From an uncultured Prevotellaceae bacterium (GTDB lineage Bacteria > Bacteroidota > Bacteroidia > Bacteroidales > Bacteroidaceae): DNA of 64,000 nt. Positions within the stretch are counted from its first letter, which is position 1. Each line of letters opens with the position of its first letter. A program made the translations under genes and the position numbers. The notes below the pieces were generated by a model that worked only from the letters and a program-made list of their open reading frames with translations, was not told the DNA's origin and made no database searches. Positions 52,299-60,277 of the stretch are shown here, one piece after another. The DNA is taken from the NCBI GenBank assembly GCA_900316355.1, contig ONCQ01000010.1:1-64000 (forward strand). Reading direction: 5' to 3'.

Positions 52299-54911
52299 AT
52301 GGATTACGATGCTAACACGCTTATCATAGGTCTTGGCGGCTTAGGCGGTCGGGTCTTGCGAGACGTGCGCAAGCGCATGTTTGAGGAAGGGTTAATGGGG
52401 GCTAAAGCTACGCAACCACTGCCTGTGGGATTCCTCTACGTTGACGCTTCAGACGAACTGATGTACCCGAATGACCCTCAGTGGTGGACACCAGACGGCC
52501 AAGATGCGCAGATTTCCTTGAGCGAGTTTCTGCATATCAATTACAACGGCGGCGAACGTATCGCCAAAAACCTGAACTATTTCCCTCAACTAAAAGAGTT
52601 TGCTGAGCATTGCCAGGATTTGGCGTTTTGTCAGCCAAACTGTGGTGCCATGCAGAACCGCAGGTGCGGACGTATATTGTTTGCTTCCAATGTGACGGCT
52701 TTCAGGAATGCTGTGACAGCAAAGGCCGGTGATTTAAAGTCTATGACCCATTGCTATGGCCTCCATAGAGTATTCATCGTGGCCAGTTTGAGTGGTGGCA
52801 CGGGCAGCGGTACCATTGTGGATGTCATCGCGCAGGTGTCTAAGCTCTATCCTGAAGCCCGTATCTATGTCTTGTCAGCGTTGCCGGATAAGCCACTTAT
52901 GGTGTATGAAACCGGTAAATTAATGGCTAACGCCTACGCTGCATTGCGTGAGTTGAATGCCTTGAATATCGGTGAGTTCCAACCTTTTGACATCACTGCG
53001 CCGACTCTAGGAGGTACTATTGATGCCGACCGACAACAGCCGTTCCTGCTCATCCCCTTTGCCCTCTCGGACTTCCGCGATACCACATCTTTGACAGACA
53101 GTCTGTATTACCTCCTGACGGCAGACGATAATGAAAAGCAGGTATTACATCGCTTACACTCTCTAGAAGTCTGGATGAGGACAGAATGCGATGCCACACC
53201 TTCAGAATCATATCACGTCGCCAGGACAAGAGCTCTTGCCAGTCTCTCCCTGAAGCGCATTTTCTACCCTCGAGAGCGTATCCTTAATCGTGTAGCCTAC
53301 ACCCTCTTAGGTCAGAGTCTTCAACAGATGCTGTATGATAACTATCTGATGGAGCGTGGCTTTGTGAGGGAAATCAAGGAGATTGACCTCTGCGAGTTCC
53401 TAAAAGAGGAGCGGTTATGTCGTTGGTTTCTCGACAATAAGAGCCTCACACTACAGCGCAGGATTCTGGATATAGACTACAGTCATCACTTCACCGACTT
53501 TGAAGGTGAATGGAATGATGTGATTACCTGTTACAACGAATTTGTCAATGCTGACAAAAATCCTTTGTCAGCATTGACGTGCATAATGCAAGAACGCTAT
53601 GACGAAAGCTTCCGAAGAGTTGGTGTCAAGGCATACTTTGAGGAGAAAAAAAGAAATGCGCATGAGTATGCCCGCAGAATGGTTAATCATATAGAGGGTG
53701 AACTCTTCACGCTTTGGGGGCAAGGACAATTGGGCCTGATGCAGATCCTAGAGATAGCAGAGGCGCTGTCGGAGCTGCTAAAGAACAAAAAAGAGGAGGC
53801 TCAGAAGGAACAGGAGCTATGGCAGGAACGGGCTGAAACATATAGGTCGGCTATGGACAACATGATTGCCGAATATGAGTGCATGAATATCCTTGTGCGG
53901 TTCCTTAACAAGAAGAATAGACTGAATGACTTCTGCGGTGTATTGCGCGACGAATATGTGGCCAAGACCTATGGTGAAGCCTATGGCTTTTCGCACTCGC
54001 TATTGCAAAACATCCTGTGTCAGCTGAAGGCGTTCGTGAGTAATCTGCACGAATTAGGCCGTCGGTTGCAGGACATGATAGCGTATGCCGGACGTGTGGC
54101 CTTTGAACTCTCCATGCCGGGGTGTAAGCAGCCTTCGGTTGTTGACCTCAGCAATGAGGATGCGATAATGGAGTTTGAGCAAGCCGTCATAGCAGACCGG
54201 GATTTCATGCATCTCTTATCAACAAGCCTCTGCGCATTCTTGACAGAGCGTCTTCCTGATAACGACAGGTCTTTCGAGATATTATCGAGATACCTCAACG
54301 GCGATGATGCTGCAATCCAAATGGCAAATAGTCTGAAACCTCATGTGGAAGCTAAATACGGGAATGCCACATTCATCAGTAAAACTGATGCATTTGAAGT
54401 ACATGAAATTCTCAACCCACTGTCCTTGACAACTCTTGATGCCCTCATGAGTGGCCTACAGTATAGATCGGAGGATATACTTCATTTTGTCAGCGACTGC
54501 TTGAATAATCTTCCTGTTTCCTGTCAGATAGACGAGACTGAACTGATGAGAACAATACGCAATAACCCTTTTCCCGCTGGTTTGCTATGTGCTCCCTCCA
54601 TCTTTATCAGCCTGCCCAAGCCTACAACAGAGAGGGAAGAAGCATTTTTGGCGGATTTGCGTGACGCATTCTGTCAAGTCATTCCCAATGCCAAGTCCAA
54701 TGCCATTTTCTATGAAACCGATAGCACTGATGAAATAGCCATCATGTGTATCCGCCTCAATTTCCCCATCCGTGCCATCAGCATCCTGCCAATGCTCAAA
54801 GATCGGTACGACAAATGGATGACTCAAGACAGGCAGCACGCCCTCAGTGTGCTGCATATTGAGGATTCCTGTGCCAACCTGCCATCGTTGGAAGTGGAAG
54901 CTGATCATTAG
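52299..54911 (+). CDS. Tubulin-like (Tubulin_2-type) GTPase-like protein 2
   Basis: An 870-residue homologue of the protein at 41221. It has TLIIGLGGLGGRVLRDVRKRM near the N-terminus (about 7-27), GFLYVDASDE, RCGRILFASN and the glycine loop LSGGTGSGT (about 164-172). KLMANAYAALRELNAL follows. The C-terminal 600 residues are helical and charged. It is shorter than, and quite divergent from, the first copy, so the two are probably non-redundant partners, perhaps a heteropolymer. It starts 34 bp after the B-repeat protein gene. A hairpin terminator follows at 54970. Confidence 0.84.
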   Translation: MDYDANTLIIGLGGLGGRVLRDVRKRMFEEGLMGAKATQPLPVGFLYVDASDELMYPNDPQWWTPDGQDAQISLSEFLHINYNGGERIAKNLNYFPQLKEFAEHCQDLAFCQPNCGAMQNRRCGRILFASNVTAFRNAVTAKAGDLKSMTHCYGLHRVFIVASLSGGTGSGTIVDVIAQVSKLYPEARIYVLSALPDKPLMVYETGKLMANAYAALRELNALNIGEFQPFDITAPTLGGTIDADRQQPFLLIPFALSDFRDTTSLTDSLYYLLTADDNEKQVLHRLHSLEVWMRTECDATPSESYHVARTRALASLSLKRIFYPRERILNRVAYTLLGQSLQQMLYDNYLMERGFVREIKEIDLCEFLKEERLCRWFLDNKSLTLQRRILDIDYSHHFTDFEGEWNDVITCYNEFVNADKNPLSALTCIMQERYDESFRRVGVKAYFEEKKRNAHEYARRMVNHIEGELFTLWGQGQLGLMQILEIAEALSELLKNKKEEAQKEQELWQERAETYRSAMDNMIAEYECMNILVRFLNKKNRLNDFCGVLRDEYVAKTYGEAYGFSHSLLQNILCQLKAFVSNLHELGRRLQDMIAYAGRVAFELSMPGCKQPSVVDLSNEDAIMEFEQAVIADRDFMHLLSTSLCAFLTERLPDNDRSFEILSRYLNGDDAAIQMANSLKPHVEAKYGNATFISKTDAFEVHEILNPLSLTTLDALMSGLQYRSEDILHFVSDCLNNLPVSCQIDETELMRTIRNNPFPAGLLCAPSIFISLPKPTTEREEAFLADLRDAFCQVIPNAKSNAIFYETDSTDEIAIMCIRLNFPIRAISILPMLKDRYDKWMTQDRQHALSVLHIEDSCANLPSLEVEADH

Positions 54912-54969
54912 TAGAGGTTGTGACCTTATGAAGAAGAGCTCGGTTCTGCCTACTCTCAATTTCGAAATG

Positions 54970-55005
54970 CATAAAAACTGTTGAATGAAAAAGACAGTTT
55001 TTATG
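54970..55005 (+). terminator. Terminator after the tubulin-like operon
   Basis: CATAAAAACTGT (54970-54981) and ACAGTTTTTATG (54994-55005) form a perfect 12-bp stem with a 12-nt A-rich loop. It lies 58 bp after the tubulin-like 2 stop and could end transcription on either strand. Confidence 0.7.
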
Positions 55006-55127
55006 TAAGCATTCGATAAACTACAAGTTTTTGGAGAAGCAGGAAGAGGAGTATTAGAAAAGGGAATAGATGGTGATGTGAAGGCTGCCTCGACAGGGCA
55101 TGTGAACTGATGTGACATGGAGGGTAC

Positions 55128-55220
55128 GGTGGATCACCGTGGTGAGCCACCAGGCACAGCATGCAGCGTGGGGCAGAAGTGGGTGTGGCATCGAGTGGAT
55201 CACCTTGGTGGTCCACTCGA
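55128..55220. repeat. Two related GTGGATCACC hairpins
   Basis: GGTGGATCACC (55128-55138) pairs with GGTGAGCCACC (55141-55151). TCGAGTGGATCACC (55191-55204) pairs with GGTGGTCCACTCGA (55207-55220). Each has one mismatch and a 2-bp centre. Both share GTGGATCACC. They sit in an otherwise gene-free stretch (54912-55426). Confidence 0.75.
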
Positions 55221-55240
55221 CGCGTAGTGAGAGGGAGGTC

Positions 55241-55350
55241 GATGCATCGCGGGATGGAGGCTGATGCGTCGTGGGGAAGAGACTGATGTGTCGTGGTGTG
55301 GGGGCAGATGCATCGTGGGGCGGGAGCTGATGCGTCGTGGGGTGGGGGGG
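55241..55350. repeat. Five 22-bp GC-rich tandem repeats
   Basis: Five units of exactly 22 bp follow each other, each opening GATGCRTCGTGGGG or close to it (unit starts 55241, 55263, 55285, 55307, 55329). The period is not a multiple of three, so this is not coding. A decayed unit is visible near 55161-55180. No unique spacers lie between units, so it is not a CRISPR array. Confidence 0.85.
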
Positions 55351-55426
55351 CGAGGCGATGTGGTGTGTGGCATGGTGACATATATAAAATAATGTTTTGT
55401 GGAGTATTAAATTTGTGTTTTATATC

Positions 55427-55577
55427 TTGATTATCAGAAGATAAGTACTTTCTAAATAAGCTGTTTTGCGATTAAATTGGCTGTTTTCGGCATTAAATAG
55501 ACTGCTTTCGATGCTAAATAGTTGCTTTTAGAGGCTGAAAAATGAGTTAAAAACGACTAAATAGATGCTTTTAATGC
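55427..55577. repeat. Left inverted repeat of the VirE_N/VapE element
   Basis: The outer end is TTGATTATCAGAAGATAAG (55427-55445). Six units of 20-22 bp follow: five opening TAAAT, and the fifth (55536-55557) opening TGAAAA. Unit starts are 55453, 55473, 55494, 55515, 55536 and 55558. The reverse complement of 57910-58061 has the same end and the same unit order, including the odd fifth unit. Confidence 0.85.
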
Positions 55578-55607
55578 AGAATATTGATCAATGAAATGCT
55601 GAAAATA

Positions 55608-55638
55608 TTGCATGAATAAAAAACTTTTTGTACCTTTG
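55608..55638 (+). promoter_or_regulatory. Promoter of the VirE_N/VapE gene
   Basis: TTGC (55608-55611) and TACCTTTG (55631-55638) are 19 bp apart. The promoter lies between the left inverted repeat and the gene start, inside the element. Confidence 0.6.
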
Positions 55639-55691
55639 TAGCGTAAAGCTAATATAATAATGTATAACCGAGAATCATTTTGCCTACGACT

Positions 55692-57905
55692 ATGGAAAGG
55701 ACAATCTTGAAGGAAGTGATGACGCTGGAGCGCATCGATGCCGAGGGGCGCGAGGTGCAAGAGCAGATGACTGTGGCGCAGCTGGCAGAGATGTTGCGCA
55801 GGGGCGGCGGTGAACCGCTCAAGAGTGGAGACGTGAGTGCGGCGGGCGACTACCGCGAGGCGCTGGACGTGCTGAGGAGGGAGCTGCCGAAGGTGAGGGC
55901 AGCGGGCGTGGATTTTAGCTACAGGGTGAAGGCGGTGCCGGTGTTGAGGCCTTTGGCTTATCTGACGTTGGAGGACACGCAGTATTTCTACCATAATTTC
56001 TCGGGGCTCGTGTGCCTCGACATCATGAATGTATATACCGAGGAGGAGCGGCAGGTGATACGGCGCGCCGTGCGCACGTTGCCGATGACGCTGATGGCCT
56101 TCGTGGGCTCCAGCGGCATGTCTATGAAGGTGCTGGTGCGCGTGCGGCCCGTGAATATGAACATCATCCAGACGCCCGATGAACTGTGCGCATTTATCCG
56201 GCTGGCTTACAGGCAGATGCGTGTGTTGTACGGCAGCGTCATCCCGCAAGTTATCACGCAGGTGTACGAGGTGCAGGTGCAGGATGGCGTGCGCATGAGC
56301 TACGACCCCGATGTGCTCTACCTGCCGGAGGCGGTGGCCGCCGTCGTGAACCCCGACGTGAAGGTGCACGTGCCACAGCCTGTGGCGCGCGATGCCGCAG
56401 AGCGCGAGCTGCGCCTGCCGGTGCCGGCGGACGTGCAGCACCGTGCCTACTACGACAGCCTCTTCGAGCACATCATGGAGAGCGTGCGGGAGACCTTCGA
56501 ACAACAGCAGCGCGACACCGACAAGGAGTCGGATGCTTATCTCGATGCCGTCGTGGAGCGAGCCGCCGAGCTGAATGTCGAGGAGAGCGAGGTGCGGGCG
56601 CGCATGATGCGCCTCTTCTCCTATAAGAATCGCAAGCGCGTGCGTGACCAGGTGCGAGCGCATTATGCCCGCTGCCATCCGTCGCCCTCTATGGGCAACG
56701 CCGTGGCCGACAATATGCAGGCGTTGCAGCAGGTGCTCTTCGGCGGCTATCACTTCAAACGTGATGTCGTCAGCGGTGCATTGCTCTTCTGCGAGAGGAA
56801 CACGTTCGGGACATGGCGACGCATGACGAAGGAAGACCGCAACACGCTCCTCGTGGAGGCGCAGGAGGCTGGCGTGAGGGCTAACATCGGACTCGTGGAT
56901 GCTCTGCTGAACAGCACGCGCGTGCCTGCCGCGAACCCCATCGATGAGTACTTCGGGCGCCTGCGCGGCACCTGGGACGGCCACGACCGCATCGAGGCTC
57001 TGGCGCGCCGCATCCCCACCGCCAACCGCCTGTGGCCCCGCTGGTTCCATGTGTGGTTCTGTGCGATGGTGCGCCAATGGGTCTATCCCGACCAGGACTA
57101 TGCCAACCAGGTGATGCCCATCCTCGTGGGGCCGCAGGGTGTTGGCAAGAGCACCTTCTGCCGTCGGCTGCTGCCGCCTCCGCTCGCGAACGGCTATATG
57201 GAGAGCGGCGACCTGACGCAGGAGAAGGAGGTGCTGCGCTCCATGTCCGTCTTCCAACTCATCAATGTCGATGAGTTCAACCGCTACTCCGCCGCCGAGC
57301 AGGAGGGCATCATGAAGAACTACCTGCAGCGCACCGACATCCGCCTGAAGACACCCTATCGCACCTCGTTTGACATCCTGCCGCGCCGTGCTTCGTTCAT
57401 CGCCACTTGCAATCCCGTGGAGGTGCTGGCCGACCGCACCGGCTCGCGCCGCTACCTCTGCGTGCTCGTGAACGGCGTCATCCGCCAGCAGGCAGGAATC
57501 GACTACGACCAGCTCTATGCTCAGGCCATCGACGAGATTGACGCCCGTAGCGCGGCCACAGAGCACGTCAGCGTGCGTGAGGTCGCCGGCCGCTGCTATT
57601 TCACCAAGGCCGAAGAAGGCGCCATCGAACGCAACAACCAACGCTTCATGTGCGCCAGCGTAGCTGTGGAGCGCTTCCGCGAACTCTTCGAACCCGTGCC
57701 TCCCCGCCGTGGGCGCCGCCCCGCCGGCATCCTCGACCTCTCTCGCGACGACCTCTTCCGCCGCATCGAGCAAGGAATGCGCAGGCCCCTCAGCGATCAG
57801 GAGCGCAAGCACTTCAACCTCTTCTTGCGCAACCTCAAGCGCAATGGTGAGCTGGCCGCTAGATCGCGCGATAAGGTGGAATACTATAGCGTGCGCCTGA
57901 GATAA
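55692..57905 (+). CDS. VirE_N/VapE-type primase-helicase-like protein
   Basis: A 737-residue protein. The N-terminal 230 residues resemble the BT4734/BF3469 (VirE_N) family. A helical middle follows. The C-terminal half is a VapE/VirE-type P-loop ATPase with Walker A GPQGVGKST (about 478-486), Walker B-like LINVDEFNR (about 525) and ATCNPVEVL with an arginine-rich GSRRYL. Such proteins look like replication initiators or primase-helicases and occur on phages and islands. The ATG at 55692 was chosen over a TTG four codons earlier. It is GC-rich while its flanking repeats are AT-rich, and it lies next to an HU-like gene, as is common in Bacteroidales. Confidence 0.85.
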   Translation: MERTILKEVMTLERIDAEGREVQEQMTVAQLAEMLRRGGGEPLKSGDVSAAGDYREALDVLRRELPKVRAAGVDFSYRVKAVPVLRPLAYLTLEDTQYFYHNFSGLVCLDIMNVYTEEERQVIRRAVRTLPMTLMAFVGSSGMSMKVLVRVRPVNMNIIQTPDELCAFIRLAYRQMRVLYGSVIPQVITQVYEVQVQDGVRMSYDPDVLYLPEAVAAVVNPDVKVHVPQPVARDAAERELRLPVPADVQHRAYYDSLFEHIMESVRETFEQQQRDTDKESDAYLDAVVERAAELNVEESEVRARMMRLFSYKNRKRVRDQVRAHYARCHPSPSMGNAVADNMQALQQVLFGGYHFKRDVVSGALLFCERNTFGTWRRMTKEDRNTLLVEAQEAGVRANIGLVDALLNSTRVPAANPIDEYFGRLRGTWDGHDRIEALARRIPTANRLWPRWFHVWFCAMVRQWVYPDQDYANQVMPILVGPQGVGKSTFCRRLLPPPLANGYMESGDLTQEKEVLRSMSVFQLINVDEFNRYSAAEQEGIMKNYLQRTDIRLKTPYRTSFDILPRRASFIATCNPVEVLADRTGSRRYLCVLVNGVIRQQAGIDYDQLYAQAIDEIDARSAATEHVSVREVAGRCYFTKAEEGAIERNNQRFMCASVAVERFRELFEPVPPRRGRRPAGILDLSRDDLFRRIEQGMRRPLSDQERKHFNLFLRNLKRNGELAARSRDKVEYYSVRLR

Positions 57906-57909
57906 CAGA

Positions 57910-58061
57910 GCATAAAAAATTGTCTATTTACCAGTTTTCAAACTAGTTTTCAGTCGTAATAACAGCCTATTTAGGCACGAGAAATACTTATTTAGCTGCG
58001 AAAACTGCCTAATTAAATGTAAAATCCCCTATTTATATGTTGCTTATCTGCTGATAATCAA
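57910..58061. repeat. Right inverted repeat of the VirE_N/VapE element
   Basis: Read as reverse complement it opens TTGATTATCAGCAGATAAG (58061 to 58043) and continues with six units of about 21 bp. Most open TAAATA or TAATTA and the fifth opens TGAAAAC. This mirrors the left repeat unit by unit. The end palindrome TTATC-N4-GATAA is kept on both sides. Confidence 0.85.
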
Positions 58062-58109
58062 TAGTCAATGTTTAATTCTACACTTTGCAAAACATTCTTT
58101 TTACACTTT

Positions 58110-58706
58110 ATGCCTATCAAATATAACATCCACCAAGACCCTCCGCGCAAGGATGCTCAGCCCTCTGCGCGGCACCTCCGCACCGTTGATCTGAAAACGG
58201 TGGATGCCGACCAATTCGCGGACGCCATGCATCGTCACACTCCCCTCTACAGCAAGGGCACTTGCCTTGGGCTCCTCCTCGACATGGCCGACACGCTGCC
58301 CGAGGTGTTGGCCTCCGGCTGTGCCGTGCATATTGATGGCCTCGGCACCTTTGCGCCCCGTGTAGAGGGTGATGTCACGGGGACCGGCGGCAACCTCCGC
58401 GCGAAGAACGTGAAGGTCGGCAGCGTGGAATTCCGTCCCGACGAAGAGCTGCTGCGAGCCGTCAACCGTCATGCCCGCTTCGAGCACGTCTTGGAGACGC
58501 GCCGCAGCCAGCCCACAGACGAAGAAGTTGACAGTTTCCTCGCCGACTATTTCGCCACCCACGTCACCCTCCGCCGCCATCAGCTCGAATCCCATTTCCT
58601 CATCTCCAAACGTCGCGCCCTCGCCCTCCTTGATCACCTCGTCGCCACCCATCGTCTCCAGCCCCAAGGCACCCGCCACACCCTCCGCTACGTGAGACCG
58701 CAGTAA
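58110..58706 (+). CDS. HU-like DNA-binding protein (HU-HIG type)
   Basis: A 198-residue protein opening MPIKYNIHQDPPRKDAQP, then an HU/IHF-like domain (DADQFADAMHRHTPLYSKG, LASGCAVHIDGLGTFAPRVEG, VEFRPDEELLRAVNRHA). A C-terminal helical region (RRSQPTDEEVDSFLADYFATH and on) resembles a winged helix. Such HU-like proteins with extended tails occur beside VirE_N genes in Bacteroidales. The ATG at 58110 gives the family-typical MPIKY start. A further in-frame ATG lies 14 codons upstream. It starts 49 bp outside the right inverted repeat. Confidence 0.8.
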   Translation: MPIKYNIHQDPPRKDAQPSARHLRTVDLKTVDADQFADAMHRHTPLYSKGTCLGLLLDMADTLPEVLASGCAVHIDGLGTFAPRVEGDVTGTGGNLRAKNVKVGSVEFRPDEELLRAVNRHARFEHVLETRRSQPTDEEVDSFLADYFATHVTLRRHQLESHFLISKRRALALLDHLVATHRLQPQGTRHTLRYVRPQ

Positions 58707-58767
58707 AAAATAATGTACGCGAAGCCTGAAAAAGAGGTGTGAAGGATGGCAGTTCCGAAATAATGTG

Positions 58768-58775
58768 TACCTTTG
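58768..58775 (+). promoter_or_regulatory. -7 box of mgtC
   Basis: TACCTTTG lies 21 bp before the mgtC start codon and matches TAnnTTTG. No convincing -33 TTTG is seen. Confidence 0.5.
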
Positions 58776-58796
58776 TGGCAGAAAAACTGAAAAACA

Positions 58797-59453
58797 ATGC
58801 TCTCTCTTGAATTTCTTCTCCGTATCGCTGCGGCAGCATTGCTGGGCGGACTGATAGGTATCGAGCGTGGGTTCCGTGCCAAGGAGGCCGGGTTCCGCAC
58901 GCATTTCCTCGTGGCGCTGGGCGCCGCTGTGTTCATGGTGCTGTCGGCACATGGCTTCGATGATGTGGTGTTCACAGAAAACATCCGCCTGGATGTGTCG
59001 CGCATCGCAGCTCAGGTGGTGTCCGGCATCGGCTTCATAGGTGCCGGCACGATTATCTTCCAGCGTCATGCTGTGCATGGCCTCACCACGGCGGCAGGTC
59101 TGTGGGTGACGGCAGCCATCGGTATGGCGGCAGGTGCAGGCTTGTACGTTATCGCTGCCTTCACGACGGTATTGGTGCTGCTGGGCCTTGAGGTGCTGCA
59201 TTCCCTGCTGCCCCATGTCAACACCCGTGTCATCACCGCCACGTTCACTGCCAAGGAACGCAGTCAGGTGGACAAGTTGCTGGAGCAGCTGAAGTCCGAC
59301 GGTGTCATCATCTCCGGTTTCAATTCCTCCACAGACCCAACAGGTCGCCTCGTGGTGAAACTCGACATGAAAGTCGCTTCCAGCAAGTACAGCGACAACC
59401 TCCTCCATCTCCTCCTCGAACTCGATGGCGTGGAGATAGAGAGTATAGAATAG
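58797..59453 (+). CDS. mgtC: MgtC/SapB-family membrane protein
   Basis: A 218-residue inner-membrane protein. Four to five helices lie in the first 140 residues with the family motifs LLGGLIGIERGFRAKEAGFRTH and SGIGFIGAGTI. The C-terminal 75 residues are an ACT-like soluble domain (NTRVITATFTAKERSQVDKL to EIESIE). MgtC proteins are tied to growth at low magnesium and control of ATP synthase or ion balance; the exact role here is unknown. The 3' third is duplicated in decayed form at 39353-39593. Confidence 0.9.
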   Translation: MLSLEFLLRIAAAALLGGLIGIERGFRAKEAGFRTHFLVALGAAVFMVLSAHGFDDVVFTENIRLDVSRIAAQVVSGIGFIGAGTIIFQRHAVHGLTTAAGLWVTAAIGMAAGAGLYVIAAFTTVLVLLGLEVLHSLLPHVNTRVITATFTAKERSQVDKLLEQLKSDGVIISGFNSSTDPTGRLVVKLDMKVASSKYSDNLLHLLLELDGVEIESIE

Positions 59454-59490
59454 GAAAAATATTACTTACCGCTTGTAGGGCTTGTCGTAG

Positions 59491-60264
59491 TTACCGCTCG
59501 TAGAGGTCGTCCTGGTTGGTTACTGCGGCGAGCTCTTTGAGGAGAAGGGCATATTTCTCGGCTACGGCGGCGGCGAAGCGTTTGCCTTTTTCGGGGGTGG
59601 CGAGACGGGGATTGCCGATGCCGGTGTCGCTGGTGACCTTCGTCCAATGGCGGGGCAGCCAGGCGGTCTTCTGGCGCAGGCTCTCGAGGGCGAAGGGGTG
59701 GGCATTGCCGGGGCCTGCCTCGCTGAGGTTGACGAGCTCGGGGTGGTAGTGCATCATCACGCTGGTTTCCAGCTCATCGGCATGGTCGCCGGGATCATCG
59801 AACCAGTCCTTGCCGGGCAGCACCGTGAACCACTCGCTGGAGAGGATGAGGAAGTCGGGGTAATCGACAGCCAGGTCACGAATCATACTCTTGAAGGTGT
59901 TGCCGCCGTGGCCGTTGATGATCAGCAGCTTGTGGAATCCTTGGTGGTGCAGCGAGGCCACGATGTCGGCGAGGATGGCGCGCTGTGTGTCGTAGCGGTA
60001 ATGGATGCAGAACTTCAGGTCGCGTTGTCCCGGGTTCTGGGCTCCCATCATTACGGAGGGCAGCACCATGGCGCGTACACCATATTTATCTAAGGCTATC
60101 TGTGCGGCATCTACGGCCACATCGTGGGAGAGGATGCTGTCGGTGAGGTAGGGGAGATGCTGGTTGTGGGGCTCTGTGGCTCCCCAGGGCAGGATGACCA
60201 TGTCGTAGTCAAGGGGGCGTGTGACGCCATAGGCGCTGACGCTCAAATCAATTTCGCGGTTCAT
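59491..60264 (-). CDS. Creatininase-family amidohydrolase
   Basis: A 257-residue cytoplasmic protein with the creatininase metal-site motifs LPWGATEPHNQHLPYLTD near residues 26-43, LLIINGHGGNTF near 115-126, and a later DHADELETSVM segment. Members hydrolyse creatinine, formamide-like groups in cofactor pathways, or related cyclic amides, so substrate is open. It follows the SLC13-type permease gene by 13 bp on the same strand, and a shared operon suggests a transported substrate is processed. Confidence 0.85.
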   Translation of the reverse strand: MNREIDLSVSAYGVTRPLDYDMVILPWGATEPHNQHLPYLTDSILSHDVAVDAAQIALDKYGVRAMVLPSVMMGAQNPGQRDLKFCIHYRYDTQRAILADIVASLHHQGFHKLLIINGHGGNTFKSMIRDLAVDYPDFLILSSEWFTVLPGKDWFDDPGDHADELETSVMMHYHPELVNLSEAGPGNAHPFALESLRQKTAWLPRHWTKVTSDTGIGNPRLATPEKGKRFAAAVAEKYALLLKELAAVTNQDDLYER

Positions 60265-60277
60265 ATTTTTATGGAGG

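Larger units (their letters stand above)
55427..58061 (+). mobile_element. Putative 2.6-kb element: VirE_N/VapE gene between inverted repeats
   Basis: One gene (55692-57905) is framed by inverted repeats of 151 and 152 bp. The right repeat begins 5 bp after the stop codon. The outer 19 bp of the two ends differ at one position only. No transposase or integrase and no clear target duplication are seen. It could be a mobile element moved by another enzyme, a self-replicating satellite, or a gene with symmetric binding-site arrays. The mobile label is a hypothesis. Confidence 0.4.

Noticed and set aside
55241..55350. CRISPR array
   Set aside because: Units are contiguous with no unique spacers, and no cas genes are near.
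55001..55381. 126-codon minus-strand frame rich in His, Pro and Ser
   Set aside because: It is a translation of the 22-bp repeats and hairpins; the period is not a multiple of three and the product is low complexity.
55557..57812. 751-codon open frame on the minus strand
   Set aside because: It lies entirely opposite the VirE_N/VapE gene, which has clear Walker motifs. High GC keeps the opposite frame open. The protein is His/Ala-rich with no domain.
58101..59408. 435-codon open frame on the minus strand
   Set aside because: Antisense to the HU-like and mgtC genes, spanning their intergenic region, with no coherent domain.
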